DNA of 64,000 nucleotides from positions 186,001-250,000 of the forward strand of contig JAPTMU010000274.1 of NCBI GenBank assembly GCA_028583405.1, read 5' to 3'. The DNA is from Pogonophryne albipinna (lineage: Eukaryota > Chordata > Actinopteri > Perciformes > Artedidraconidae). The notes below the pieces were generated by a model, which worked only from the letters and a program-made list of their open reading frames with translations, searched no databases and was not told the origin of the DNA. This document shows, in pieces, positions 1 through 10,400 of the stretch; within the stretch, counting starts at the first letter, position 1, and every line of letters begins with the position of its first letter. The position numbers were made by a program, and so were the translations under genes.

Positions 1-786
1 CAGTGGACGGGACGTTAGCGTACGTTAGTTAAACTGCTAACAGAGTAGTTTATCTGTAAACATTCGTACTGTTTTTTAGTTGTTTAACTAACTTGTACAT
101 ACATTATCATTTTGCACGCGATTGTTAGTCTGAATGCCGAGCATGTTCAAACCAGCCAAGTCAAAACAGCTGATTGATCCCAATTGGCTAAGCTAGCTAA
201 GCTAACGTTACATTTGGCCAGACTGGTTGGAAGTCTTGACGTTTCAAGCAGGTAAGCAATTACCAATATAACTTAATTTAACCCAGCTGACCCACAAAAC
301 AAATAACGTATCCTCTGGCCCTATACGTATGTAACCATGCAGATGTTAGTCTAATTCTTTTTTCGGTTGTCTTTTAATTATCTGTCTCCATCTCAATTTA
401 GCTGATAGTAGGCTAATGGCATTTTACAGATGAAAAGGATTCCTTAGGCCAATACGTGCACTCTAGGGCCTGAAAGACCATTAACTGTGTGCGTTCCACT
501 ATTTGTGTTGCTACACAGGCATTGTTTGAAAGGCTGTAATGCGTAAAAAAGTCCCATGTGAATATATTTAATTTAATAACAACAATCCAGTTATGATGGA
601 CTCACTGGATTAAGGGGTCCGGATCATACTCAAACTAGGGTCTCCTCAAATTCTAGCTTTATAGAAAAAATCTGACTATGCTATTGTAATATGAAAAGAC
701 AATATGGCTTTTTGCATGCTCAAACAAAGGAAAAGTGGTTAAGTGGCCTGAGGAGTTGCTTACTAATCTGATTTTGCCAATTACAG
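1..786. other. Non-coding sequence upstream of the visible TMCC1 exons
   Basis: I see no coding exon here. A possible splice donor (cag|gtaagc) sits at 251/252, so a non-coding exon could end there, but nothing else supports it. The stretch up to 786 ends in a polypyrimidine tract and an AG acceptor, so most of it is probably the intron before the first recognisable TMCC1 exon. Earlier TMCC1 coding exons must lie to the left of the window. Confidence 0.4.
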
Positions 787-2334
787 GTGACAAAAAGTCT
801 CCAGTTTATAGCTACTTGCTCTTCAGTTGGAGCTGTGCTGTCCAAGCTGAGACAAATCTCCTCCCATGTCTGCAAAAGTTGGGCAGCACTGATAATATTG
901 CAGCCCTGAAAAACTTGGATGAAACCCCGGGAGATGAGGGTGTTGGCCCTGGGGGAATGAGTATCCTTAAAACAGGACAGTCCAGCCTGAATCATGGCAC
1001 TGATGATGGCAGTTCTGCTATATCAGACTCAGGAGCCGATGATGTACCCTCTAGCTCCAGGGAAAATATTCCTGACCATGCCCAGGCCTCAGACTTTGAT
1101 AATATACTCCAGGAGATCCAGGAGCTCCGGGAAAACAAAGGCCAACTTGAGGAAAGCTTTGAAATCTTAAAAAACTACCACCAAAAAGAATACACTGCAA
1201 TTGGGGAGGCCCTACAAGAGGAGCGATACAGGTACATGTTTGATATAGTACTGTGAGCTAAACCTATCCCCTGTTTGTTTCATATATTGTTGCCATTACT
1301 TTTTTGCAGGAATGACAGTTTAGAAGAACGGCTCAATGACTTGATAGAACTGCACCAGAATGAAATTTTGAACTTCAAAGATGAACTAGCAAGCATGGGG
1401 GAGAGGTCTAACTTTCCGTCTAACAAAGAAGCAACAGATATTCATGTAAGCTTAACAAACAAAAGTGTTTTTCACAGCAGACATTTTTAATGTATAGCAA
1501 GACAAGCACAGGTGTCATTAATATAATGTCTGTGTTGCATTGCGATAAGCCAGTATCAATAATGTATCATATTGCTTATAACACATACTGTGCTTTTCCT
1601 GCTGGGACCAAAGGTTTACAGTAAGAGGGGAACGTAGGCAAGTCAGGTAGTGTTTAAAATGTGCTCAGGAAAATGCACCACTGACAGATTTCTGTGGGTT
1701 TGGCATAATTACAGAATATTGAGGCTCTGTCTTGAGGGTAACTGTGTAAATACTTAGCTTTAGTACTTATATACATTTGTAATGTTCAATATTCCTAAAT
1801 TAAAGTGTTTAGGCGTTTTACCACACAGCTAATCTTTTTCAGTGTTGAAAAACAAAAAAATGAGTTACTGACCCTGAGTTTCTGTTGCAGGTTATTTTCA
1901 TCCTTGCTATCACAAGTCAAATTAGAGTGAATGGAAAGGATCCATTGATAAAACAATCAGTGCTGTATGTCCAAATTCTTTGATTAATCATTAGAGCTCC
2001 TTCACTCAGTTTGGTCTCTCCCCTGTAGGAATCTCTGGAGGCCTGCCTGACTCATCTGTTCAAGGTGGAGCAGCAGCAACTGCAGGCGGGGAAGCTTGAT
2101 GGTTTGGAGAATGTCACAGCACGGACTGTCCTTGGAAAATTAACCAATGTGCTGCTGGCTGTTATGGCAGCCATTTTGGTCTTTGTGTCCACAGTGGCCA
2201 ACTGTATTACCGCCTTGATGAGAACATGCAGCCGGATGCTTTTCATGATGCTTTTTGTAGTCTTTTTTGCCTTGCTGTTGAGGCACTGGAATGCCATTTT
2301 AGACTATCCAAAATACTTTTTCTGCACTCCCTGA
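787..2334 (+). CDS. tmcc1: TMCC1-like transmembrane and coiled-coil protein, 3' exons only
   Basis: Three exons (787-1231, 1310-1445, 2029-2334) with GT-AG borders encode the C-terminal half of a TMCC-family protein. TMCC proteins are ER membrane proteins; TMCC1 has been linked to endosome fission at ER contacts. The first exon has the family stretch KLGSTDNIAALK, an acidic Ser-rich linker and the coiled coil that starts near FDNILQEIQEL. The second has LNDLIELHQNEILNFKDELA. The third ends with two hydrophobic membrane segments (LLAVMAAILVFVSTVAN, then MLFMMLFVVFFALLL) and a stop at 2332-2334. The start of exon 787 reads best in another frame (GAVLSKLRQI, as in TMCC1) and changes frame near 873-877 at a gcaaaag run, which suggests a 1-bp deletion or an assembly error. 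The call TMCC1 over TMCC2/3 rests partly on the neighbouring H1-8 gene. Confidence 0.8.
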
Positions 2335-2345
2335 AAAGAGAGTCA

Positions 2346-2351
2346 AATAAA
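2346..2351 (+). promoter_or_regulatory. Polyadenylation signal of TMCC1
   Basis: An AATAAA hexamer lies about 12 bases after the TMCC1 stop codon and is the likely 3'-end signal. Confidence 0.5.
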
Positions 2352-2719
2352 ACATATCAACTTAAGCATTACCTTGGCATCTTTTCAGGAATATAATGAA
2401 AACTATAGGCTACTTGAGCATTATAAGGTCACATGTCTCTAGGTGCAACATGCAAAGTCTATTAAATATTTAGTGTACCTGGAGTAGATTTTGTTGCCAG
2501 TTTTAAAGCGCAATATTAATTCCTCTTTGTCACTACAGGATTCTGGATTGTAAAATAACTTGGCTGCTCAGCACCTGCAATATGGGCTGCTGTCATTGAA
2601 GGATACGCAAACACTAGTTCTACTTAAAGCGCCAGGATACCCTTACATAAGCAAAATGAGACGGCAGCATGCTTCAAATGTAGAGAATTGAGAAATTACA
2701 ACAAATCAAAAAATAAGAT

Positions 2720-2725
2720 TTTATT
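2720..2725 (-). promoter_or_regulatory. Polyadenylation signal of H1-8
   Basis: AATAAA on the minus strand lies about 40 bases after the histone stop codon. It is consistent with a polyadenylated, intron-containing, replication-independent linker histone rather than a stem-loop replication histone. Confidence 0.5.
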
Positions 2726-2764
2726 GCAAAAACAATCAGTATAACATGTCAATTATTTAATTAT

Positions 2765-4278
2765 TTACTCTGCAGTCTTCTTTCCTCGTTTCCCAGTTGC
2801 CCTAGCAGCAGGAGCGTCACTGTCTGCCTTAGCAGCCTCAGACACCTTCCCTGCCTTTTTCTCCTTGGCGGCCTTCGGTTCCTTGGCGGCCTTCGGTTCC
2901 TTGGCGGCCTTCGGTTCCTTGGCGGCCTTCGGTTCCTTGGCGGCCTTCGGTTCCTTAGCGGCCTTCGGTTCCTTAGCGGCCTTCGGTTCCTTAGCGGGCT
3001 TTTTAGTAGCCTTTGCCGAATCAGAAGCTTCCTCGTCATCCGCCTTCTCTGCAGCTTTTTTAGCTTTTGGCTTCTTTGCAGGAGCAGCCTTGGATGTAGT
3101 TTCAGCAGGTACCTCAATAGCAGCCTCTTTTTCCTTCTTGGACTTTTTGACAGGCTTGGACTCCTAAAAGTGGGTAATGAAAAATGTCAGACACAACTGA
3201 AGCATTAATTGTAGAATCTTATATCCAAGAAATTGTGAATACATGGTGAAATTATTTAATTTGGATATGTTCAGTTAATTATACATTTCTACTGAACATG
3301 CATGCTTAATGAACCCATGTCGGAAAAGGTTAAATGAGAATTTTTTCCCCACCCTTTTAAAGTTTCTCTAAATGACTGCCTTACAGTTATATTCTCATCA
3401 ATCAGGAATAAAGTCTCATAACAAGTGTTTACCTTTCTTGGAGAAAAAAAACAGCGAGCAAAGACGATATTTCCCAAAATATAGTTGAACTTTATATTCT
3501 ATTTCAGAACAGAAAACATTGCCTCACCTCATCGTTTGACGTAGCTTCTTCATTGGCAGAGTCTCTCTTCTTCGTGGCACCTTTAACAAGTTAAACTATT
3601 AAGAGCTATACCAGTTTTAAGAGGACAAATAGTGTGTCCTTTTCCAGTTGTAATCATACCTGCTTTTTTAGGCTTCTTGGCTCCATCCTTCGCTGCTTTG
3701 GGCGCTTTTGTCATATTAGGATTCACATTCTCAGCTTTTTGCTTTGCCTCTTTGGTTTTCGGTGCAATCTGCATACAAGACACAGTCCCGATTAATGACG
3801 TTATTTCACCCTCTTTGATGAAGCTGTACATTGGGCATCTTACCCTAAATTTTCCCGATAGGCCTGCAGTGACCTTGGAGTTGGCAGGCCGCACGAACGT
3901 GCCAGTCTCGAGTCCTTTTTTCAGGGCTCTGCGGACAAAGTGCTTCAACCTTACCATGTCCACTGACTGGTATTTTTCTTTAATATAACTTTGTATCGCA
4001 TGGGACGAAACCCCTTTGCGCGAGTCCAACTCTTTAAGTGCTTCTTTCACCATGATCGCTGTGGATGGATGAGGTGCAAGTTTGCGCAGCGTCGCAGCAA
4101 CTAGAAAACAAACGTGCACATATACCATTTAGAGTATAAACATATATGCTAACTTCTTAAGCTGTGTCACATAGTTTAAATGAAAAACGAGGAGACCTGA
4201 AACGTTCTTGTTGTCCGGTGCATCACTGGAGGAAGGTGCAGGATCAGCAGAGCCTGCTGCTGGCTTTTTAGGAGGCAT
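2765..4278 (-). CDS. h1-8: Oocyte-type linker histone H1-8 (H1M/H1oo)
   Basis: Five exons on the minus strand (4278-4197, 4100-3844, 3768-3660, 3580-3528, 3163-2765) join in frame to 299 codons. The start is the ATG at 4278, reading MPPKKPAAG. Exon 2 carries the winged-helix globular domain that binds the nucleosome dyad (HPSTAIMVKEALKELDSRKG, then SHAIQSYIKEKYQ and VRRALKKGLETGTFV). The rest is a Lys/Ala/Pro-rich tail that neutralises linker DNA. Somatic H1 genes are intronless; multi-exon structure is typical of the maternal H1-8 type, which packages oocyte and early-embryo chromatin. The tail contains an array of a six-residue AKEPKA unit. The gene is convergent with TMCC1, with stops about 430 bp apart. 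No lesion is visible. Confidence 0.88.
2868..2998 (-). repeat. 18-bp tandem repeat encoding AKEPKA in the H1-8 tail
   Basis: An 18-bp unit is repeated about seven times with only a G/A change in later units (ttggcggcc versus ttagcggcc). It keeps the histone reading frame and expands the basic tail. Such an array should vary in copy number between individuals. Confidence 0.9.
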
Positions 4279-4808
4279 AACTGAGAATTCAATAAAAAAG
4301 AAAATCAAGACAATAAAAATCAGCGCGTGACGTGAGTTCTAAAAGTATGCTACACCTGCCCGTCCAGCACGTCTCCGTCTTTATGCAGCTGAGCTACTTC
4401 CGGTGAAATTAGGCCAGGTGAGTCCCATCAGCAACAGGTGCGATTCATTAGGGTTTTTACGTTACGCCTGCAGGGACCGTGGCGAAATGATTCCTTCAGT
4501 GAGGCATGCATTTGTTTTGACTCGCGAAAGTCACTTTTAATATAGGCTACTTTAGAGAAATGCTGCTATCATACAAGGTCCAAATGTCTTCAAAAAAATA
4601 CAAAATAACGTGATGGGTTAAAAATATCCAGCCATTAGATGCACAAACCAAACCCTTCAGTATCTTGTTGTAGCCTGCGGTTTTATGTTCTTGTTAAATA
4701 ACATAAGCAGCTGATACATGTGGTTTCTATATGGGTATTTGTGTAGCCTTTTGTAGTTGACTCGATCTTCTTGTGTTGCCAGTATTATAAACCGAATGTA
4801 GATACAGT
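4279..4808. other. Region upstream of H1-8
   Basis: This stretch holds the H1-8 5' region and otherwise AT-rich DNA. I see no coding exon or clear mobile element. It ends where the left arm of the inverted repeat begins. Confidence 0.4.
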
Positions 4809-5698
4809 ATGAAGGTAGATATGGTGCAAAATGCGAGAGCGTGTAAAACCTGATGTGAGCACATGCAGAAAAAAAATCTGAGTTTGTGTGCATAAATGTA
4901 CACTTGTATAAAATATCCACGTAACTGTGAACCAAATTTACACTTGTAAAAAATATCCACGTAACTGTGAACCAAATTTGAAGTCACTGAAGGAAAAAAA
5001 AATGTGTAGCTTGTAGAAAAAAAATGAACTTAGTGATCAAATGTTCACTTGCAGAAAAATACATATTTTTTAAATATATTTTCCATTACAACTGCAACGT
5101 GGTAGTATAAATCGACGAATCTGCGGTCTTGACTTTTGCTACACTTCTTGCGATAAATGTGTCGCAAAAGTAATTTTCACCTGTAGATGTGGGGGGAGGA
5201 GCGAAGGGGCGGAGCTATCAGAACGACGAGGCTCGGGTCAGTCACACAGTCACAGCCACAGTCAGGTCGAACCGGATGACTGCGGGGCTAACGGTTCGTG
5301 TCGCTGTCGCTACCAGTCCGCTGACATGGCGCGTCAATCAACGGTAAGTTTTGCCCATTACTTGCCCAGTATTACTTTGAATATTATTATTGTGATTGAG
5401 GATTAAATCCGCTTTGAAGACCACCGTTTTATATCGTGCAGTTTAGCGGAAAAATAACGTCAGTTAGCCAGCTAACGCTAGCTTTGTTGAGTGTATGCTA
5501 GCTAAACAAGTAGTGGTTGTAGTCTACAGCAGTAATTCATATATTATAGCCTACTGCTTTGGCACTAACGGTTGACAACCGTTTATGAAAATAAAACCAA
5601 TTGAACTGTGCTGAAATAATGACAAGTTTTATAATTGTCTTGGGCTCCTGCTGTGTTTTTAAAGCCTTTGTAAATTATCCATGCTATTTTCTATTTAG
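4809..5698 (+). repeat. Left arm of a 0.9-kb inverted repeat
   Basis: The arm is nearly identical, in reverse complement, to 12333-14318 once the right-arm insertion is removed. Homology starts at tatgaaggtagat and ends at ctatttag. It contains a 39-bp direct duplication near 4900-4980, a GC-rich promoter-like block and a candidate first exon ending at 5343. Relative to the right arm it lacks about 53 bp near 5101 (right-arm equivalent about 12930-12985). Confidence 0.9.
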
Positions 5699-6321
5699 AA
5701 CGAAGACTTCAGAATCTTAAAATCCCTTAACGTTTGTATGCAATTGTGCTAAATTCAACTCTGGAATCAAGCAAATATTAATATGTTTGCATGACATTAG
5801 TTATTTATATTTTGCCATCACTTAATTATACGTTTAATACATTTAAGTCAAGCTAAGGTACATGTGATGGTAGCTAGTTAGTGCTCTTACCTGTGAGGCC
5901 TCCTCCAAACAGCATAATAACCAGACTGTATCATTAAAACTAAGTACCAGTTCTAGATCCTTGACTTTAGACAAACAATTCACAAGACAACATGTATTTA
6001 AAGACCAATCTTTATTTGAATGTGCCTCTTAACCTGAGATATTAGTTATACAGTAATAGTATTGACAATCTAAAAAAACTGAGCAACTCAACTGTCAACT
6101 TTATATTTCTTATTGTCTAAAGCATTTATTATTTTCATTTTCCCCCTCTCATATTCAGTGTGGACGGATTGAGACAGCCTGGCGTCCAGAGAGCAGCAGA
6201 GACTTCAGGGAGAAACCCCCGTGTGATGGACGTCCTGTCTGTTGGTTTGGAGAGGACTGAGGGTCTTTCCTCAGCGAGGAGGACCAGGCCAGATGGAGGA
6301 GCCCATGCTGGGCATAGCTGA
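5276..6321 (+). CDS. Candidate two-exon small gene, left copy
   Basis: The model joins 5276-5343 (donor acg|gtaagt) to 6159-6321 (acceptor ttcag|tgtgg) and gives a 76-codon ORF from the ATG at 5276. A second ATG at 5326 in another frame gives a 39-codon ORF across the same junction. An AATAAA at about 6457 fits the 3' end. The upstream sequence is GC-rich and CpG-containing, like a promoter. I do not recognise the product in either frame, so this may be a non-coding transcript. The first exon is duplicated in the right arm of the inverted repeat, where it leads to different downstream exons. Confidence 0.3.
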
Positions 6322-7419
6322 TACCAACTGCACAGGCCTAGTCTGTCACGTTATTTGACTAAATGTGTTTACTTATACATTTAATAGGTTTACACCTTCT
6401 GTCCGTATGTGCTTTTTATTTAAAACAATTTTTGATTAACTTTTGGTTCACATTTCAATAAATTGTATTTGTATTCCTTTTGTCCATTATTCTTACTGAA
6501 CATGTTAGATTACACATTCACATCTGACTGAAGATTGGCCCCATTTATTTGTGACGTTGCAAACTCTGCGGTACAAGGCACAGGTGATGTGAAGCTCATA
6601 AAGTGAGGCAAATAGAAATAATCAGCTGATGGAGTGTAGATGTGGAAATAGGTGCATCCCATCAGCTGACTGTGTTTTTCGCCACACTTTATAAGCCTGA
6701 CTATAACCACCCCTTCTCTGAGGTGCAGGCAGCGTCACAAACAAATGATGGTCCTGATAGACTACAATAATATTCGGTGTGCAGATCTTTGTTTTCACAA
6801 TAAAAGTAGTTTCTTAGTGAATATCCTGTACTGGTCTTAAAATCTCATAACATCAGCTTTTAATTTTCCTCTTGGATGTTCTTCTTGACCCTCAGAGAAA
6901 GAGGAGATGCTGAGTCGTGTCTTTCAGGCATGTCCTTTCCTACAAAAATGACAGGAAACATAAAGCATATGATTGCAGAACAAGTGTGTTATTTATGAAA
7001 GAGGTGTGTTTAGGGGCTGTTGATATAATTATGTTTTAATTGTAATCAGATTATGAATGAACAGTATGAAATTCATCAACATTGAAATATATTTTATTAT
7101 CAAAATAATATTTAACTGTTACAAAACGTAGTGCAACTGTAGAAGCTTGCTCTGTTGTCTCACTGAAAGAATCACTTTTACCACGTTTTTACAGACAATA
7201 TTGAGAGATAAATAGTAGCAGTTCTCACTATGTGTTAAATATCTTTGCCTTCAATACATTAAATTAGAAAGCTGACAAAATCATATTGCTAAATATCTAA
7301 ATGTAACTTTTTGCATGGAAAAAACCCTCAACTTAACTGATGTGTAGGTGATCTAGTATTTAGTATTGTTTAATGGAATGTATATCAGTGTATTAAAGTC
7401 AATACTTAGTTTATTTTTA
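6322..7419. other. Region between the small gene and the LINE
   Basis: The 5' part is the probable 3' UTR of the left small gene. A candidate minus-strand terminal exon lies at 6939-6860 and is described with the right-hand small gene. The rest is AT-rich and shows no recognisable coding or repeat content. Confidence 0.35.
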
Positions 7420-10400
7420 TTTTTTTATTTTTTTCGAGCGTGTAAAACCAAGTAAAATACAAATGAAACAAAAGATGATACAGTACTATACAAATGAATG
7501 CAATAACAAAACGAAATATTTAATTAATAATTGAATAATCTGTAGTATCATTGTCTGATATCAATAAACAACAAAGCTTTAGCTAATTACACGTCCGAAA
7601 AGGGGTCGGAAGAAGTTTACACTTATTTAATCCGACCCCTTCTCCCTTTTTTTTTTTTTTCTTTTTACATCTTAATATATGTTAACATACAATATAAATG
7701 TATACTTTAACCTTGAATAATTTATACAATCATTCATATAATATATACAGGCAAGTTAGGAGAATGGTCTCTATACATTTATATATATATATATATAAAT
7801 ACATATACATATACACAAATTCATACAAACACAAATTCACAAATTGAATACAAAACAAGAATATAAACAGTTATGGTTTAGCAGTTTCCTCCCTGTACCT
7901 TGTGAGAATTGTGTCTTTAAACCTCTTTTTGAATAGTTTGATGTTTGGACATCCCTTTAGCTCTTCACTCAAATTGTTCCAGATCTTCACCCCACAAACA
8001 GAAACACAAAAACTTCTCTTTGTTGTGCACACCCTAACATTAGTGAATATAAATGAACCACGTAAATTATAATTCCCTTGTCTTTCATTGAACAATATCT
8101 GAATATTCCCAGGCAATTGAAAGTGTTTTGCCTTAAACATAATTTGTGCAATTTGGAATTCAACAAGATCTGACAGTTTTAATAATTTTAGCTCTAAGAA
8201 TAAAGGGTTTGTATGATCCCTATAGCCGACATTTGTAATAAGTCTTATTGCTCTTTTTTGTAAAATAAATAGGGATTGTGTTGTAGTTTTATAATTACTG
8301 GCCCAAACCTCTGCACAGTAACTTAAATAAGGTAACACCAATGAACAGTAAAGAATGTAGAGGGAATTTTGATCAAGAATCTGTTTTGCCTTGTTTAATA
8401 TTGCAATACTTCTTGAGACTTTGGAATGAATATGTTTTATGTGTGGTTTCCAGCTCAGTTTCTCATCAATTGTGATTCCAAGGAATTTATGTTCTTTAAC
8501 TCTCTCAATGAAAATCCCATCTATCTTAATGGATGCTAGTGTATTGCTATTTCCAAATATGATTAATGTTGTTTTATTCAAGTTTAATGATAACTTATTA
8601 CTGTTTAGCCATAACTTTAGTTTGCATATTTCAGCTGTGATCTCTTCCAATAGTAGCTGTACATTGTCCCCAGAACAAAATATATTAGTGTCATCAGCAA
8701 ACAAAACAAACTTGAGTACTGTCGATACATTGCATATTTCATTAATATACATAATAAATAGTTTCGGCCCCAATACTGACCCCTGGGGGACACCGCATGT
8801 AATGTCCAAATATGAAGAACAACACTCTCCCAGCTTCACAAACTGTTGCCTGTTGGTTAAATAACTCCTTACCCATTCCAAAACTACACCCCTGATTCCA
8901 TAACGTTCCAGTTTCTTTATTAATATGTCATGACTAATTGTGTCAAATGCTTTTTTTTAGGTCAATGAATATTCCAATGGCATGTTTCTTTTGATCAATT
9001 GAGCTAGTAATTTCTTCAAGTGAGTCTATTAAAGCCATCGATGTTGATCTATTGGCTCTGAATCCGTATTGACTTTCGGTGAGAAGTTTGTGTTTTTCTA
9101 TGAAATTGTCCAGTCTGTTATTGAAAAGCTTTTCAAGAATTTTTGAGAATTGTGGTAGAAGTGAAACAGGTCTATAGTTTGTGAAGTGATGTTTGTTCCC
9201 AGCTTTGAACAAAGGTATGACTTTTGCTATTTTCATTTTGTTAGGAAATGCACCAGTTTGGAATGATAAGTTACATATGTGTGTGAATGGTTTTGAAATA
9301 ACATCTATAACCTTTTTTAATACAGTCATGTCAATGTCATCACAATCGGTAGATTTTTTGTTTTTTACTTTTCGTTACAATATCAACTACTTCTCTTTCA
9401 TGCACTGCTGTGAGGAACATTGAGAAAGGATTAAGTTTTATTAAGTTTTCCAGTTTTTCTTCTGATGTTCCTCCATCAGGGATTTTACCTGCTAATTCAG
9501 GTCCAACATTTACAAAGAAATCATTGAAACTGTTGGATACAACATCCATATTTTCTTCTTCCTTATCCTTGTCAATGAAGTATGTGGGATAACTCCTTTT
9601 TCTAGACCCATTTTTTATAATACTATTCAGTATGCTCCATATTCCTTTAATGTTGTTTTTATTTTTGTCTAGTAATTTCCGATAGTATTCACTTTTGCAG
9701 GTCCTTATTATAATTGTTAATTTATTTTTATATTTTTTATATCTAATCTCTGTCTCTTTAGTTTTATTTCTCATGAAATCTCTATACAGTGAATTTTTCT
9801 TTTTACAGGCATTTTGTAAACCCCTTGTGATCCATGGACATTCTGTATATTTCATTTTCCTACTGTATTTGACAATTGGGCAGTATGTATTATAATGATA
9901 AAAACATTCTCAGGAATTGATCATATGCACTGTCAATATTGTTTTCTTTGTATAAATCATCCCATCTTTGTGCCAGTAAAGCATTTTTTAAAGCGTTCAT
10001 TGCTTCCTCTGATCTAACTCATCTGTATTGAGTAGCATTGTCCGGCATGTTATTACTGTAGTTTTTGTCATAAACTGCAAATACTGGTAGGTGGTCACTT
10101 ATATCATTTATTAAGAGTCCACTTACTGTATTGTTTTCTATGTCATTTGTGAATATATTGTCTATGAGAGTAGCACAGTGCGATGTGATTCTGCTGGGTC
10201 TAGTAATTTTTGGATATAAACTCATACTGTACATTGTGTTGATAAATTCTTCTGTCATGCTGTGATTATTTGGATTTAGAAGGTCAATATTGAAGTCACC
10301 ACAAATGAAAACTGTTTTATGAATCACTTTTGAGAATATTTCCTCCATCCAGTCCTTGAAAATCTCAATACTAGAGCCGGGTGCTCTATATATACAACTG

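Noticed and set aside
2865..3167. Plus-strand 100-codon ORF rich in AAFGSL repeats
   Set aside because: It is the antisense shadow of the H1-8 tail repeat, and the minus strand has spliced, family-matching exons.
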